Positions 33,168 to 42,298 of a DNA stretch of 64,000 nucleotides are shown here, piece by piece. A program made the position numbers and the translations under genes. This stretch comes from Pararhodobacter sp. (GTDB lineage: Bacteria; Pseudomonadota; Alphaproteobacteria; Rhodobacterales; Rhodobacteraceae), in NCBI GenBank assembly GCA_020832545.1, contig JAFIEK010000001.1, positions 62,001 through 126,000 of the forward strand, written 5' to 3'. The notes under the pieces were generated by a model that was given only the letters and a program-made list of their open reading frames with translations, was not told the origin of the DNA and ran no database searches. Numbering within the stretch: position 1 is the stretch's first letter; every line of letters starts with the position of its first letter.

Positions 33168-34391
33168 ATGGATCTGGACATTGATTTCGTGCGCGCACAG
33201 TTTCCGGCCTTTGCCGAGCCGTCGTTGCAGGGGCAGGCGTTTTTTGAGAATGCGGGCGGCAGCTATACCTGCAAGCCGGTCATCGACCGATTGATGCGCT
33301 TTTATCACAGCCGCAAGGTGCAGCCCTATGCACCCTATCCGGCCAGCGAGGCTGCGGGTGCGGAAATGGACGAGGCGCGCGCCCGTCTGGCCGCGATGAT
33401 GGGGGTGGCGACGGATGAGCTGTCCTTCGGCCCCTCGACCACCGCCAACACCTATACGCTTGCGCAGGCCTTTCGCCAGCATCTGAAGCCCGGCGACGCG
33501 ATCATCGTCACCGATCAAGACCATGAAGCCAATTCCGGCCCCTGGCGGCGCCTGGCGGACAGCGGGATCGAGGTGCGCGACTGGAAGATCGACCCCAGCA
33601 CCGGGCATCTGCCGCTGGACCGCCTTCAAGCGCTGCTCGATGACCGGGTGAAGCTGGTCTGTTTTCCGCATTGCTCGAACGTGGTGGGCGAGGTCAATCC
33701 AGTGGCCGAGATCGTCGCCATGGCGCATGACGCGGGCGCGGTGACATGTGTGGATGGCGTCAGCTATGCGCCCCACGGCTTGCCTGATGTGGCGGCGCTG
33801 GGGAGTGATATATATCTGTTCTCGGCCTATAAAACCTATGGCCCGCATCAGGGTCTGATGGTGATCCGCAGCGATCTGGGAATGCGACTGCCCAGTCAGG
33901 CGCATTATTTCAACGCTGATGTGCTGTATAAACGCTTCACCCCCGCCGGGCCGGACCATGCGCAGATCGCGGCCTCGGCGGGCATGGCAGATTATATCGA
34001 CATGCTCGCCGCCCATCACGGTGGCACGGGGATGGAGGCGACGGGGCGCGCGGCACTGGTGCATGACCTGATGCGCGGCCATGAAACCCGGCTGTTGCAA
34101 CCGCTTCTTGATTATCTGAGCAGCCGCAATGAGTTGCGTGTTCTTGGCCCGCGTGACGCCAGCTGCCGTGCCCCCACCGTCGCCATTCAGACTGAACGCC
34201 CCGGTGCAGCGATCGCCCGCGATCTGGCGGCGCAGGGGATCATGGCGGGCGGGGGCAGCTTTTACGCCGACCGCGCGCTGAAGGCGCAGGGCGCCGACCC
34301 TGATCACGGGGTTCTGCGGCTGAGTTTTGTGCACTATACCTCGCCCGCTGATCTTGACCACCTGATCGGCGCGCTAGATCGGGTGTTGTAG
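33168..34391 (+). CDS. Class V aminotransferase (cysteine desulfurase-like)
   Basis: 407 residues, a PLP enzyme of the SufS/Csd fold. The PLP lysine is expected in YLFSAYKTYGPHQG; other family blocks are FENAGGSYTCKPVID near the N-terminus, SFGPSTTANTYTLAQ, the VTDQDHEANSGPWRRL strand and CVDGVSYAPHG with the PLP-binding Asp. No obvious catalytic Cys loop of desulfurases is visible in the C-terminal third, so it may act on another amino acid. The start follows AAGGGAGATTCGG. The photolyase gene follows 22 bases later. Confidence 0.88.
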   Translation: MDLDIDFVRAQFPAFAEPSLQGQAFFENAGGSYTCKPVIDRLMRFYHSRKVQPYAPYPASEAAGAEMDEARARLAAMMGVATDELSFGPSTTANTYTLAQAFRQHLKPGDAIIVTDQDHEANSGPWRRLADSGIEVRDWKIDPSTGHLPLDRLQALLDDRVKLVCFPHCSNVVGEVNPVAEIVAMAHDAGAVTCVDGVSYAPHGLPDVAALGSDIYLFSAYKTYGPHQGLMVIRSDLGMRLPSQAHYFNADVLYKRFTPAGPDHAQIAASAGMADYIDMLAAHHGGTGMEATGRAALVHDLMRGHETRLLQPLLDYLSSRNELRVLGPRDASCRAPTVAIQTERPGAAIARDLAAQGIMAGGGSFYADRALKAQGADPDHGVLRLSFVHYTSPADLDHLIGALDRVL

Positions 34392-34413
34392 GGGCACCAG
34401 ACAAAAGGCCGCC

Positions 34414-35826
34414 ATGACGCCGATCCTGCTTTGGTTGCGCCGCGATTTGCGGCTGGACGATAACCCGATGCTGCACGCCGCCGTCGCCACGGGACGGCCC
34501 TTGATCCCCGTGTTCATCGGTGATGATGCGCTCTTTGCCATTGGTGCGGCGGCGCGCTGGCGCTACGGCGAAAGCCTTGCTGCGTTCGCGGCAGGACTTG
34601 AGCGCATGGGGTCCCGGCTGATCCTGCGCCGGGGCGCGGCGCTGCCGGCGCTGCGCGATCTGGTGGCGCAGACCGGCGCGGGGGCGGTCTGGTGGACCCG
34701 GCTGTATGACCCTCAGGCGCGCGCCCGCGACAGCGACATCAAGGCCGACCTGCGCGCCGCCGGGACCGAGGCGCGCAGCTTTCCCGGCCATCTTCTGGTA
34801 GAGCCATGGGAGGTTGCGACCGGGCAGGGCACCCCCTACCGCGTCTATACTCCGTTCTGGAAGGCATTGAGCGCGCGCGATATTCCCGCCCCGTGCCCCG
34901 CGCCGGACAGCCTGCGCGCCCCCGGTGTCTGGCCCAAAAGCGAGTTTCTGGCCGATTGGTCGCTGGGCGCGGGCCTTAACCGTGGTGCAGATGTTCTGGC
35001 CCGCCACGCCCGGATTGGTGAAGATGTGGCGCAGGCACGGCTCGATTGGTTTCTGTCCGACGCGGTGGAAGACTATCGCACGGCGCGGGATCTGCCGGGG
35101 CGTGAGGCAACCTCGGGCCTGTCAGAGAACCTGACCTATGGCGAGATCGGCCCGCGCCGCATCTGGTCCGCCACACAGGCGCTTTTGGCGACCGAGCCGG
35201 GCCACAAAGGAGCCGAGCATTTCTGCAAAGAACTGGTCTGGCGCGAATTTGCCTATCACCTGATGTTCCATACGCCTGACATTCTGACGCGCAACTGGCG
35301 CCCGGAGTGGGACAGCTTTCCCTGGCGCGACGACACCGAGGATGCCGAGCGCTGGCGGCGCGGCATGACCGGCGAGCCCTTTGTCGATGCCGGGATGCGT
35401 GAGATGTATGTTACCGGCACCATGCATAACCGCGCCCGCATGATCGTCGCAAGTTATCTGACCAAGCATCTGATGACGCACTGGAAAGTCGGCCTTGACT
35501 GGTTTGCCGACTGCCTGACTGACTGGGACCCGGCCGCCAATGCCATGGGCTGGCAATGGGTGGCGGGCTGCGGCCCGGATGCCGCGCCTTATTTTCGCAT
35601 TTTCAACCCTGCCACGCAGGCCGAAAAGTTCGACTCGGACGCGCGGTATCGCCAGCATTTCATCGCCGAACTTACCCCTGATCCGGGTGCGGTGGCGCTG
35701 TCATATTTCGACTGCGTGCCACGCCGCTGGGGGCTGAAACCAAGCCAGCGCTACCCCGATCCGCTGATCGATCTGCCCACGGGGCGCGCCCGCGCGCTGG
35801 CCGCCTACGCCGACCGCACAGGTTAA
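34414..35826 (+). CDS. phrB: Deoxyribodipyrimidine photolyase
   Basis: 470 residues, class I photolyase length. The N-terminal domain begins PILLWLRRDLRLDDNPMLHA; the FAD domain shows WREFAYHLMFHTPD, the DAGMREMYVTGTMHNRARMI helix, and DWDPAANAMGWQWVAGCGPD, the segment that lines the flavin and pyrimidine-dimer pocket. It repairs cyclobutane dimers with blue light. A cryptochrome role cannot be excluded. It is followed by cyclopropane fatty acid synthase on the same strand. Confidence 0.93.
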   Translation: MTPILLWLRRDLRLDDNPMLHAAVATGRPLIPVFIGDDALFAIGAAARWRYGESLAAFAAGLERMGSRLILRRGAALPALRDLVAQTGAGAVWWTRLYDPQARARDSDIKADLRAAGTEARSFPGHLLVEPWEVATGQGTPYRVYTPFWKALSARDIPAPCPAPDSLRAPGVWPKSEFLADWSLGAGLNRGADVLARHARIGEDVAQARLDWFLSDAVEDYRTARDLPGREATSGLSENLTYGEIGPRRIWSATQALLATEPGHKGAEHFCKELVWREFAYHLMFHTPDILTRNWRPEWDSFPWRDDTEDAERWRRGMTGEPFVDAGMREMYVTGTMHNRARMIVASYLTKHLMTHWKVGLDWFADCLTDWDPAANAMGWQWVAGCGPDAAPYFRIFNPATQAEKFDSDARYRQHFIAELTPDPGAVALSYFDCVPRRWGLKPSQRYPDPLIDLPTGRARALAAYADRTG

Positions 35827-35925
35827 TCGCGTGCAAGGCCCCAAACAATCTGAGTTATTTTGTTTTACCAATACATCCGTCGCCGCTAGTGTTTCGTAAA
35901 ACAAGAAACCATCCCGGGGGGACAG

Positions 35926-37137
35926 ATGCGTATCTTGACCAGCACCGAAGGCGAAACCGACCTTCCGCGCTATTTCCGGCAAGTCTTTGCCCAGGTCGGC
36001 AAAATGAACTACGGGCGGCTGGATTTCGTGCTGCCGGACAACCGCCGCTTCCGCGCACAGGGGTCAAAGCCCGGCCCGGTGGGCGAAGTGCTGGTTCATA
36101 ACCCTGATTGCTTCGCGCGGTTGATTCGTGAAGGGGATCTGGGCTTTTCAGATGCCTATCTGGAAGGCTGGTGGTCCACGCCGGACCTTCAGACCTTCAT
36201 GGATGTCGTCACCCAGGACAACCCCGAGGTGTATGACAGCTTTGGCGGTATGGCGCTGGTGCGCCTGTATGAACGCATCCGCCACTGGCTGAACGCCAAC
36301 TCTCGCCGACAGGCGAAAAAGAACATCGCCTATCACTATGATCTGGGGAATGATTTCTACAGCCTCTGGCTGGATGAAAGCATGACCTATTCTTCAGCGC
36401 TGTTTCAGACCGGGCAGGAAAGCCTGGAGCGTGCGCAGGAGCAGAAATACGCAGCCCTGGTGGATTCGCTTGGCGTTCAGGAAGGCGATCATGTGCTGGA
36501 GATCGGATGCGGCTGGGGTGGGTTTGCCGAATATGCGGCGGGTCAGCGCGGGTTGCGGGTGACCGGGCTGACGATCAGTCAGGCCCAGCATGACTACGCG
36601 GTCGCGCGCATGCATCGCGCCGGGTTATCGGACAAGGTTGCCATCAAGTTGCAGGACTACCGCGACGAGGTTGGCCAGTATGATGCCATTGCCTCGATCG
36701 AGATGTTCGAGGCGGTGGGCGAAAAGTACTGGCCATCCTATTTCACCACGGTGCGCGAGCGGCTCAAACCCGGCCGGCAAGCCACCATTCAGGTGATCAC
36801 CGTGCCCGAAGCGCGCTTCGAGGTTTACCGCAAGAATGTTGATTTCATACAGAAATACATCTTTCCCGGCGGTATGCTGATCTCGCCCTCGCGCTTTCGG
36901 CTTGAGGCCGCGCAGGTTGGTCTGATGACTGAAGGATCGATCGAATTCGGCGAAAGTTACAGCCAGACGCTGCGGCGCTGGCATCAGGAATTCCTGACGC
37001 AATGGGAGCGTATCCAGCAGTTGGGATATGACATGCGGTTCAAGCGGATGTGGGAATTTTATCTGACCTCTTGCGCCGCCTGTTTCCAGACGGGTATCTG
37101 TGACGTGACCCAGATCACCCTGCGCCGCCCGGCCTGA
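35926..37137 (+). CDS. cfa: Cyclopropane-fatty-acyl-phospholipid synthase
   Basis: 403 residues. Residues 180-205 hold the SAM-binding motif HVLEIGCGWGGFAEYAAGQR. Before it is the family signature NIAYHYDLGNDFYSLWLDES, then MTYSSALF. Later GEKYWPSYFTTVRERL and FIQKYIFPGGMLISPSRF complete the Mycolic_acid/CFA synthase pattern. It adds a methylene bridge to unsaturated phospholipid chains, protecting membranes against acid and other stress. The start follows GGGGGGACAG. Confidence 0.93.
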   Translation: MRILTSTEGETDLPRYFRQVFAQVGKMNYGRLDFVLPDNRRFRAQGSKPGPVGEVLVHNPDCFARLIREGDLGFSDAYLEGWWSTPDLQTFMDVVTQDNPEVYDSFGGMALVRLYERIRHWLNANSRRQAKKNIAYHYDLGNDFYSLWLDESMTYSSALFQTGQESLERAQEQKYAALVDSLGVQEGDHVLEIGCGWGGFAEYAAGQRGLRVTGLTISQAQHDYAVARMHRAGLSDKVAIKLQDYRDEVGQYDAIASIEMFEAVGEKYWPSYFTTVRERLKPGRQATIQVITVPEARFEVYRKNVDFIQKYIFPGGMLISPSRFRLEAAQVGLMTEGSIEFGESYSQTLRRWHQEFLTQWERIQQLGYDMRFKRMWEFYLTSCAACFQTGICDVTQITLRRPA

Positions 37138-37172
37138 TCGACCAGATACCGGGGCGGGCCGAAGGAGGCGCG

Positions 37173-37631
37173 ATGTATACCCTGATCCGACCTCTGGCTG
37201 CGCTGGCGCTTGGCCTTCTGGGCTGGCTTGCCGCAGAAGCCTATCGCCCGCTCAATGTTCTGGCGTCAGACTCAGTGACCTTCGCGCTGTGGACGGCGGG
37301 GATATCGGCAGCGGTGGGCTGGCGGTTTCCGGGCAGCCAGATCGGGCGCAAACTCTGGTTTTCGGTCTATGCCAGTTTGCAGGCTGTGGCGCTGGCCGCG
37401 CTTGCCACAAGCGCGCTCTTTGCGCTGCGGCAGGTCTTCATTCTGGGCTACCGGCGGCAGTATCGTGAGCCGATGGATGCGTTTACCGGCTATTTCGACA
37501 TTCTGGTGTCGTTCCTTGTCACCGGGTTTGAGCGTGATTTCCTGATCTTGCTGGGCGTGGGGGGGGTGGTGATCGGTCTGGCGCTGCACGTGCTGAACCA
37601 AATGATGGAACGTCGCCGCCTGACCCGTTGA
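37173..37631 (+). CDS. trgA: TrgA-family membrane protein
   Basis: 152 residues with about four membrane helices: LAALALGLLGWLAAEAYRPL, the VTFALWTAGISAAVGWRF segment, the QAVALAALATSALFALRQVF helix and LILLGVGGVVIGLALHVL. This matches TrgA, found with TrgB in a Rhodobacter sphaeroides tellurite-resistance locus. The biochemical role is unknown. GAAGGAGGCGCG gives a strong start. Confidence 0.85.
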   Translation: MYTLIRPLAALALGLLGWLAAEAYRPLNVLASDSVTFALWTAGISAAVGWRFPGSQIGRKLWFSVYASLQAVALAALATSALFALRQVFILGYRRQYREPMDAFTGYFDILVSFLVTGFERDFLILLGVGGVVIGLALHVLNQMMERRRLTR

Positions 37632-37650
37632 TTTTCTGCTAGGTTTTTTC

Positions 37651-38784
37651 ATGACCCCACTCTTTCTCTACGGCACCCTTCGCCATGCGCCGCTTCTGGC
37701 TGCGGTCTCGGGCGAGGCGGGTCTGCGCTCTGTTTCGGCCCTGTTGCCTGACCATGCCATCGCCCATGCCGTCAGCCGCGCGGGGGTGGTGCAGAGCTTT
37801 CCGCTGTTCACCACCCGCCCCGGTTCCAGCGCCGCGGGGTTGCTGATCCACCCCGACGCGGCGGCGCGGGCGCGGCTGGATGCCTATGAGCGCGCCTTTG
37901 GCTATGATGTCAGCCTGATCACCGTGCAGACAGCCGACGGCCCGGTTGAGGCCGCAATCTATCTGCCGCAAGACACGCTCTGGTCCGCCGGGGACCCATG
38001 GTCTCTGGCAGACTGGGCGCGCGAGTGGGGCGATCTGACAGTTGAGGTGGCCACCGAGATAATGGCGCTTTTGCCCCATACGCCGCCCAAAAGCGTGATG
38101 GCGCGCTACGCCATGCTGGAGATGCGGGTTGCCAGTCGCAGGCGTGCCGCCACTGACCCCGCGCCAGCCAGCCTGCGCCGCAGCCCGCAACCGGGCGATG
38201 TTGCGGTAGACGGATACGCGGTGCCCTACGCGCATTTCTTCGGGGTTGAGGAGGGGGATCTGCGGTTTCGCCGCTTCGACGAATCGATGAGCGAGACAGT
38301 GAAGCGCGCGGCCTTCATCATGTCAGATGCAGTGACGGTTCTGCCCTATGACCCCCGGCGCGACTGCGTGATGGTGGTGGAGCAGTTTCGCTTTGGCCCG
38401 ATGGCACGGGGCGATCGCAACCCCTGGTCGCTGGAGCCGATTGCCGGGCGGATCGACCCGCATGAGACCCCTGAAGCCGCCGTGCGGCGCGAAACACTTG
38501 AGGAGACGGGGCTGGAACTTGGCGCGCTTCATCCCATCGGCGCACATTATCCCAGCCCCGGCGCGGTGACGGAATATCTGTATTCCTATATCGGGCTGGC
38601 TGAACTGACCCCGGCGAAAGAAGGGGTCAGCGGGCTGGAAAGCGAGGCCGAAGATATCCGCGCCCATGTCATTCCGTTCCCCCGGCTGATGGCGTTGGTT
38701 GACAGTGGCGAGGTGCAGAACGGCCCCCTTTTGCTGTCGGCCTACTGGCTGGCGCGCCATCGTGACCGGCTGCGACAGGGCTAG
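37651..38784 (+). CDS. trgB: TrgB-type fusion of gamma-glutamylcyclotransferase-like and NUDIX domains
   Basis: 377 residues. Residues 1-110 have the GGCT fold (FLYGTLRHAPLLAAVSG, then LLIHPDAAARARLDAYERAF). Residues 185-375 are an ADP-ribose-pyrophosphatase-like NUDIX hydrolase with the Nudix box GRIDPHETPEAAVRRETLEE then TGLELG; all three Glu of the REx2EE core are present. TrgB in tellurite-resistance loci has this arrangement. It starts 19 bases after trgA. Confidence 0.9.
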   Translation: MTPLFLYGTLRHAPLLAAVSGEAGLRSVSALLPDHAIAHAVSRAGVVQSFPLFTTRPGSSAAGLLIHPDAAARARLDAYERAFGYDVSLITVQTADGPVEAAIYLPQDTLWSAGDPWSLADWAREWGDLTVEVATEIMALLPHTPPKSVMARYAMLEMRVASRRRAATDPAPASLRRSPQPGDVAVDGYAVPYAHFFGVEEGDLRFRRFDESMSETVKRAAFIMSDAVTVLPYDPRRDCVMVVEQFRFGPMARGDRNPWSLEPIAGRIDPHETPEAAVRRETLEETGLELGALHPIGAHYPSPGAVTEYLYSYIGLAELTPAKEGVSGLESEAEDIRAHVIPFPRLMALVDSGEVQNGPLLLSAYWLARHRDRLRQG

Positions 38785-40019
38785 GGCGCGTAACCTGCAT
38801 CATGGCGACCCAGATGCCGGGCGGTCAGCATGCAGGTGATCGCCACCACACCGCAGACCAGCGAACCGAACGCCAGCGGCACCGGTGTGCCATCAAAGGC
38901 GCGCGCCACCGGCGTGGCGATCGCCGCCGCCGCCATGGCCGATATCCCGCCCAGAACCGAGGCCGCGGTTCCCGCGATATGCCCCAACGGCTCCAGCGCC
39001 AGCGCGTTGAGATTGCCAAAGAGCAGCCCCACGCCGAAAAACTGCAACACCATGAAGGCGATGAAGGCCGCAAACTCCAGCCGCATGCTCAAACCGGCAT
39101 GAAGCAGCGCCAGCATCACCAGCGACATCGCGATCTGACCGATCAATGCGATCAGGATTATCCGCTGCATGCCAAACCTCAGCACGAACCGCGCGTTGAG
39201 CAGGCTCGCCGGGGCCGACAACAGCGCCACCAGGGCGAACCAGTAGGGAAATTCGGGGCCGCGCGCATAGGTCTGTTCAAAGATCAGCGACACGCTGGAC
39301 AGCCAGGCAAACATCGGCGCGAAGGTGAAGCACAGGGCCACCAGATACAGCATGACCAGCCGGTGACCAAACACCTCGCGCAATGCGGCCCCCAGCACGC
39401 CGGCGTCCAGTGGGCGACGGGCGGCGGGCGGCAGGGTTTCAGGTTGGCGGATCATCAGCCAGCCCGCCGAGGCCAGACCGAAGAACAGAAAGCTCCAGAA
39501 GATCGCGCGCCAACCGAACAACCCGCCGATTTGCGCTCCCATCAGCGGCGCCACGGCAGGCACCAGCACAAAGATGGTCATGGCAAACGACATCACCCGC
39601 GCCATGTGACGCCCCGAATAAAGATCGCGCACCAGTGCCTGCGACACCACGCGCGGCCCAGCGGTCCCCAACCCTTGTAAGAAGCGCGCAATCAGCAACA
39701 CCTCCATGCTGCCCGACAGCGCCGCCATGCAGGCCGCCGCCATGTATAGCGCGATCCCGAACACGATCACCGGCTTGCGCCCGAACCGGTCGGACAACGG
39801 CCCGGCCACGAATGTGCCCAGCCCCAGCCCCAGCACGAAGACGGTGATCACCAGCTGTGCGTCGGCGGGCGAGGCGGGGGACAGATCGGCCCCGATCTGC
39901 GACAACAGCGGCAACATGGCGTCGATGGAGAACGCAACAGTGGCAAAGAGCAGCGCCAACATGGCGATGAACTCGCCAAAAGGCATGCGTTGCAAGGGTT
40001 TTCCGGTGCTTTCGCTCAT
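38781..40019 (-). CDS. MFS multidrug efflux transporter, Bcr/CflA subfamily
   Basis: 412 residues with 12 predicted membrane segments, the MFS motif A GPLSDRFGRKPVIVFG after helix 2, and the Bcr-type ARFLQGLGTAGPRVVSQALV in helix 4. It probably exports drugs or small metabolites in exchange for protons. Start overlaps the dsbA-like stop by four bases, so it is last in a three-gene operon. Its stop overlaps the trgB stop on the other strand. Confidence 0.9.
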   Translation of the reverse strand: MSESTGKPLQRMPFGEFIAMLALLFATVAFSIDAMLPLLSQIGADLSPASPADAQLVITVFVLGLGLGTFVAGPLSDRFGRKPVIVFGIALYMAAACMAALSGSMEVLLIARFLQGLGTAGPRVVSQALVRDLYSGRHMARVMSFAMTIFVLVPAVAPLMGAQIGGLFGWRAIFWSFLFFGLASAGWLMIRQPETLPPAARRPLDAGVLGAALREVFGHRLVMLYLVALCFTFAPMFAWLSSVSLIFEQTYARGPEFPYWFALVALLSAPASLLNARFVLRFGMQRIILIALIGQIAMSLVMLALLHAGLSMRLEFAAFIAFMVLQFFGVGLLFGNLNALALEPLGHIAGTAASVLGGISAMAAAAIATPVARAFDGTPVPLAFGSLVCGVVAITCMLTARHLGRHDAGYAP

Positions 40020-40648
40020 GCCCGGCCCGCCAGTTCATCCATGATACGCAGCCAGAACGGCGTGTCCTGCGCGCCCGGCACCACATGCTGCCCGGCGATG
40101 ATGAAGGCCGGAACCCCCTGAAGCCCGCGCGCGCGGATCTCGGTGTCGCGGCTGCGAATGCTTTCCGCATCGGCGTCAGTGTCCAGAAGCCGTGCCACCA
40201 TGGCACCCTCCATCCCCGCGTTCCCGGCCAGTTCCACCAGCGTGGCGCGATCGCCAATATCCGCGCCTTCAGTGAAATACGCCCGAAACAGCGCATCGAC
40301 CACCGCGCCCTGCCGCCCTTCCAGCCCCGCCCAATGGATCAGCCGGTGGGCATCAAGCGTTGAGGGGGTGCGCGTGATCCGGCCCAGTTCCAGCGGCAGG
40401 CTCATCGCATCAGCCTGTTGCTGGACGGGCAGATAGGCCGCGACCACCTGCTGCTGGTTGCCGAATTTCAGCGACAGATACTCCAGCCGGTCCATGCCCT
40501 CAGCGGGCATGTCGGGGTTCAGCATGAACGGATGCCAGCGCACGGTAAAGCCATGATCAGGCCGAATTTCCAGCGCCGCATCAAGACGCGCCTTGCCGAT
40601 ATAGCACCACGGGCAGATCGGATCGGAATAGATATCAAGGGTGGTCAT
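40016..40648 (-). CDS. DsbA-family (FrnE-like) oxidoreductase
   Basis: 210 residues. The active site is DPICPWCYIGKARLD (CPWC, residues 11-14). The helical insertion and the C-terminal GVPAFIIAGQHVVPGAQDTP with cis-Pro VPAF are typical of the FrnE/2-hydroxychromene isomerase-like branch. No signal peptide, so it is probably cytoplasmic. It starts inside the last codons of the acyl-CoA ligase (14-base overlap) and is coupled to the MFS gene. Confidence 0.9.
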   Translation of the reverse strand: MTTLDIYSDPICPWCYIGKARLDAALEIRPDHGFTVRWHPFMLNPDMPAEGMDRLEYLSLKFGNQQQVVAAYLPVQQQADAMSLPLELGRITRTPSTLDAHRLIHWAGLEGRQGAVVDALFRAYFTEGADIGDRATLVELAGNAGMEGAMVARLLDTDADAESIRSRDTEIRARGLQGVPAFIIAGQHVVPGAQDTPFWLRIMDELAGRA

Positions 40649-42164
40649 GCCGATCCTTCCAGCCTGTGCGCAACGCGCGCCGATTGAGCTTGTTGTTGGC
40701 CCCGCGTGGCAGGGCGGTTTCGGTGATGTACAGCCGGGGCTGTTTGTAGCGTGCCAGATGGGCGACGGCATGGGCCTGCAACGCGCGCTCATCAATGGGG
40801 TCACCGACCGGGATATAGAACAGACCCGTCACGCTGACACCCTCTCGCACCGGTAATTCCACAGCGGCGCTTTCCAGCACGCCGGGATGGGCATCAAACA
40901 CGCGCTCGATCTCCAGCGGTGAGACGCGAAAGCCCCCGGCGTTGAGCATGTCATCGTCGCGCCCCAGATAGCGGATCGCGCCGCTGTCCTCCATCAAGAC
41001 AGTGTCGCCGGTATGAAACCAGCCGCCGTGCAGCCGTGCGGCAGTTTCCGCTTCGGCCCGCCAATAGCCCAGAAAGAGGCCGGGATCGCGCGCATCCACC
41101 GCCAGTTCGCCGGGCTCGCCGCGCGGCACGGGTCTGCCATCGGGGTCCAGCACGGCGATGCTGCGACCCGGTTGGGCGAAACCGGCTGTGCCGTCAGGTG
41201 CGGGGCGCTCGGGGCTGGCCGAGACAAAGGTCGACACCTCGGACATACCCAGCGCCTCATAGATCGGTTTGCCTGTGGCCTGACCCCAGGACGCGCGCAA
41301 GGGTTCCGCCAGCGTCTCGCCCGCCGACAGGCCGTGGCGCAGACGGGGAAGCGCGGGCAGCGGGAACTTCAGCATCTGCCGGTAAACACCCGGCGCAGCA
41401 GCGAAAATTGTGGCGTCAAAGCGTTTGAGCAGCAGCGGCAGCTGCGCCGGGTCCACCCCGGCACCGGGGATCAGCGCGGTCGCCCCGATTGCCCATGGGT
41501 CCATGAGACCGGTGCCCAGAGTGTAGGTCCAGTTGAAGGCACCCGCGTGCAACAGCCGGTCCGCAGGCGTCAGTCCATACCATCCCTGCCACATCATCCG
41601 CCGCGCCCAGACGGCGCGATGCGCATGCATCACCGCACGCGGGCGGCCCGATGTGCCCGAGGTAAAGATCATATAGGCCAGCCGGTCGGGGCTGCCCATT
41701 TCCCAGTCGCAGGGGGGCAGTGTGTGCCATTCGCGCAATGTGTCGGCGGTAAGCACCCGGGCGGGGTGATCGGGCAGGGCGACGGAGGGGCCGGCCACCA
41801 CCGCTGCGGGCTCCAGCGTCTGGGCCATAGCGGTGATTTCGGGCGTGGTCAGTTGCGCCGAGGTGGGCACCGGCACCAGCCCCACCGCAATCGCCCCCAG
41901 AAACGCCAGCGGAAAATCGACCGTATTGCCCAGCCGCAGCAACACCCGGTCGCCGGGTGCAAACCCGGCCTGAAGAAAGCCGGTGCCGATGCCGCGCACC
42001 GCCAGCGTCAGCTTGGCATAGGACCAGCGCTCAGCCCCGGTCAGGCGCAGAACCTGAAGCGCGATCTTGTCCGGCTGTGCCTGCCCGGCCGCCAGCACCG
42101 CCGCGGCCAGATTGAAGGGCGCGGGGCAGGGCAGGGCCGGGGTGGGTTCGATGATCGACAGCAT
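40635..42164 (-). CDS. AMP-dependent acyl-CoA synthetase/ligase
   Basis: 509 residues of the ANL superfamily. The P-loop motif is MIFTSGTSGRPRAVMHAHRA; later blocks are YEALGMSEVSTFVS (A5), WFHTGDTVLMEDSGAIRYLG (A7), and DDMLNAGGFRVSPLEIERVF (A8). The C-terminal catalytic Lys is expected in RGANNKLNRRAL. Order and length resemble benzoate-CoA or short-chain acyl-CoA ligases; the substrate is not determinable. The operon with DsbA-like and MFS genes is unusual. It diverges from an XRE-cupin regulator. Confidence 0.9.
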   Translation of the reverse strand: MLSIIEPTPALPCPAPFNLAAAVLAAGQAQPDKIALQVLRLTGAERWSYAKLTLAVRGIGTGFLQAGFAPGDRVLLRLGNTVDFPLAFLGAIAVGLVPVPTSAQLTTPEITAMAQTLEPAAVVAGPSVALPDHPARVLTADTLREWHTLPPCDWEMGSPDRLAYMIFTSGTSGRPRAVMHAHRAVWARRMMWQGWYGLTPADRLLHAGAFNWTYTLGTGLMDPWAIGATALIPGAGVDPAQLPLLLKRFDATIFAAAPGVYRQMLKFPLPALPRLRHGLSAGETLAEPLRASWGQATGKPIYEALGMSEVSTFVSASPERPAPDGTAGFAQPGRSIAVLDPDGRPVPRGEPGELAVDARDPGLFLGYWRAEAETAARLHGGWFHTGDTVLMEDSGAIRYLGRDDDMLNAGGFRVSPLEIERVFDAHPGVLESAAVELPVREGVSVTGLFYIPVGDPIDERALQAHAVAHLARYKQPRLYITETALPRGANNKLNRRALRTGWKDRHDHP

Positions 42165-42298
42165 GCGCCTGAGCTACGCTCTGGGCAGAGCGGAGGCAAG
42201 AGCAGGCGGGCATGGCGCGCGACAGCAGGCTCGACAAGCGGATGGCAAGGCAGTAGCCATGCCTGTATCGCGCGCATACCCATCGCCAAGGCCAGATC

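Noticed and set aside
33090-34361. 423-codon minus-strand frame opposite the aminotransferase gene
   Set aside because: Antisense artefact; the plus strand has PLP-enzyme motifs and a good ribosome-binding site.
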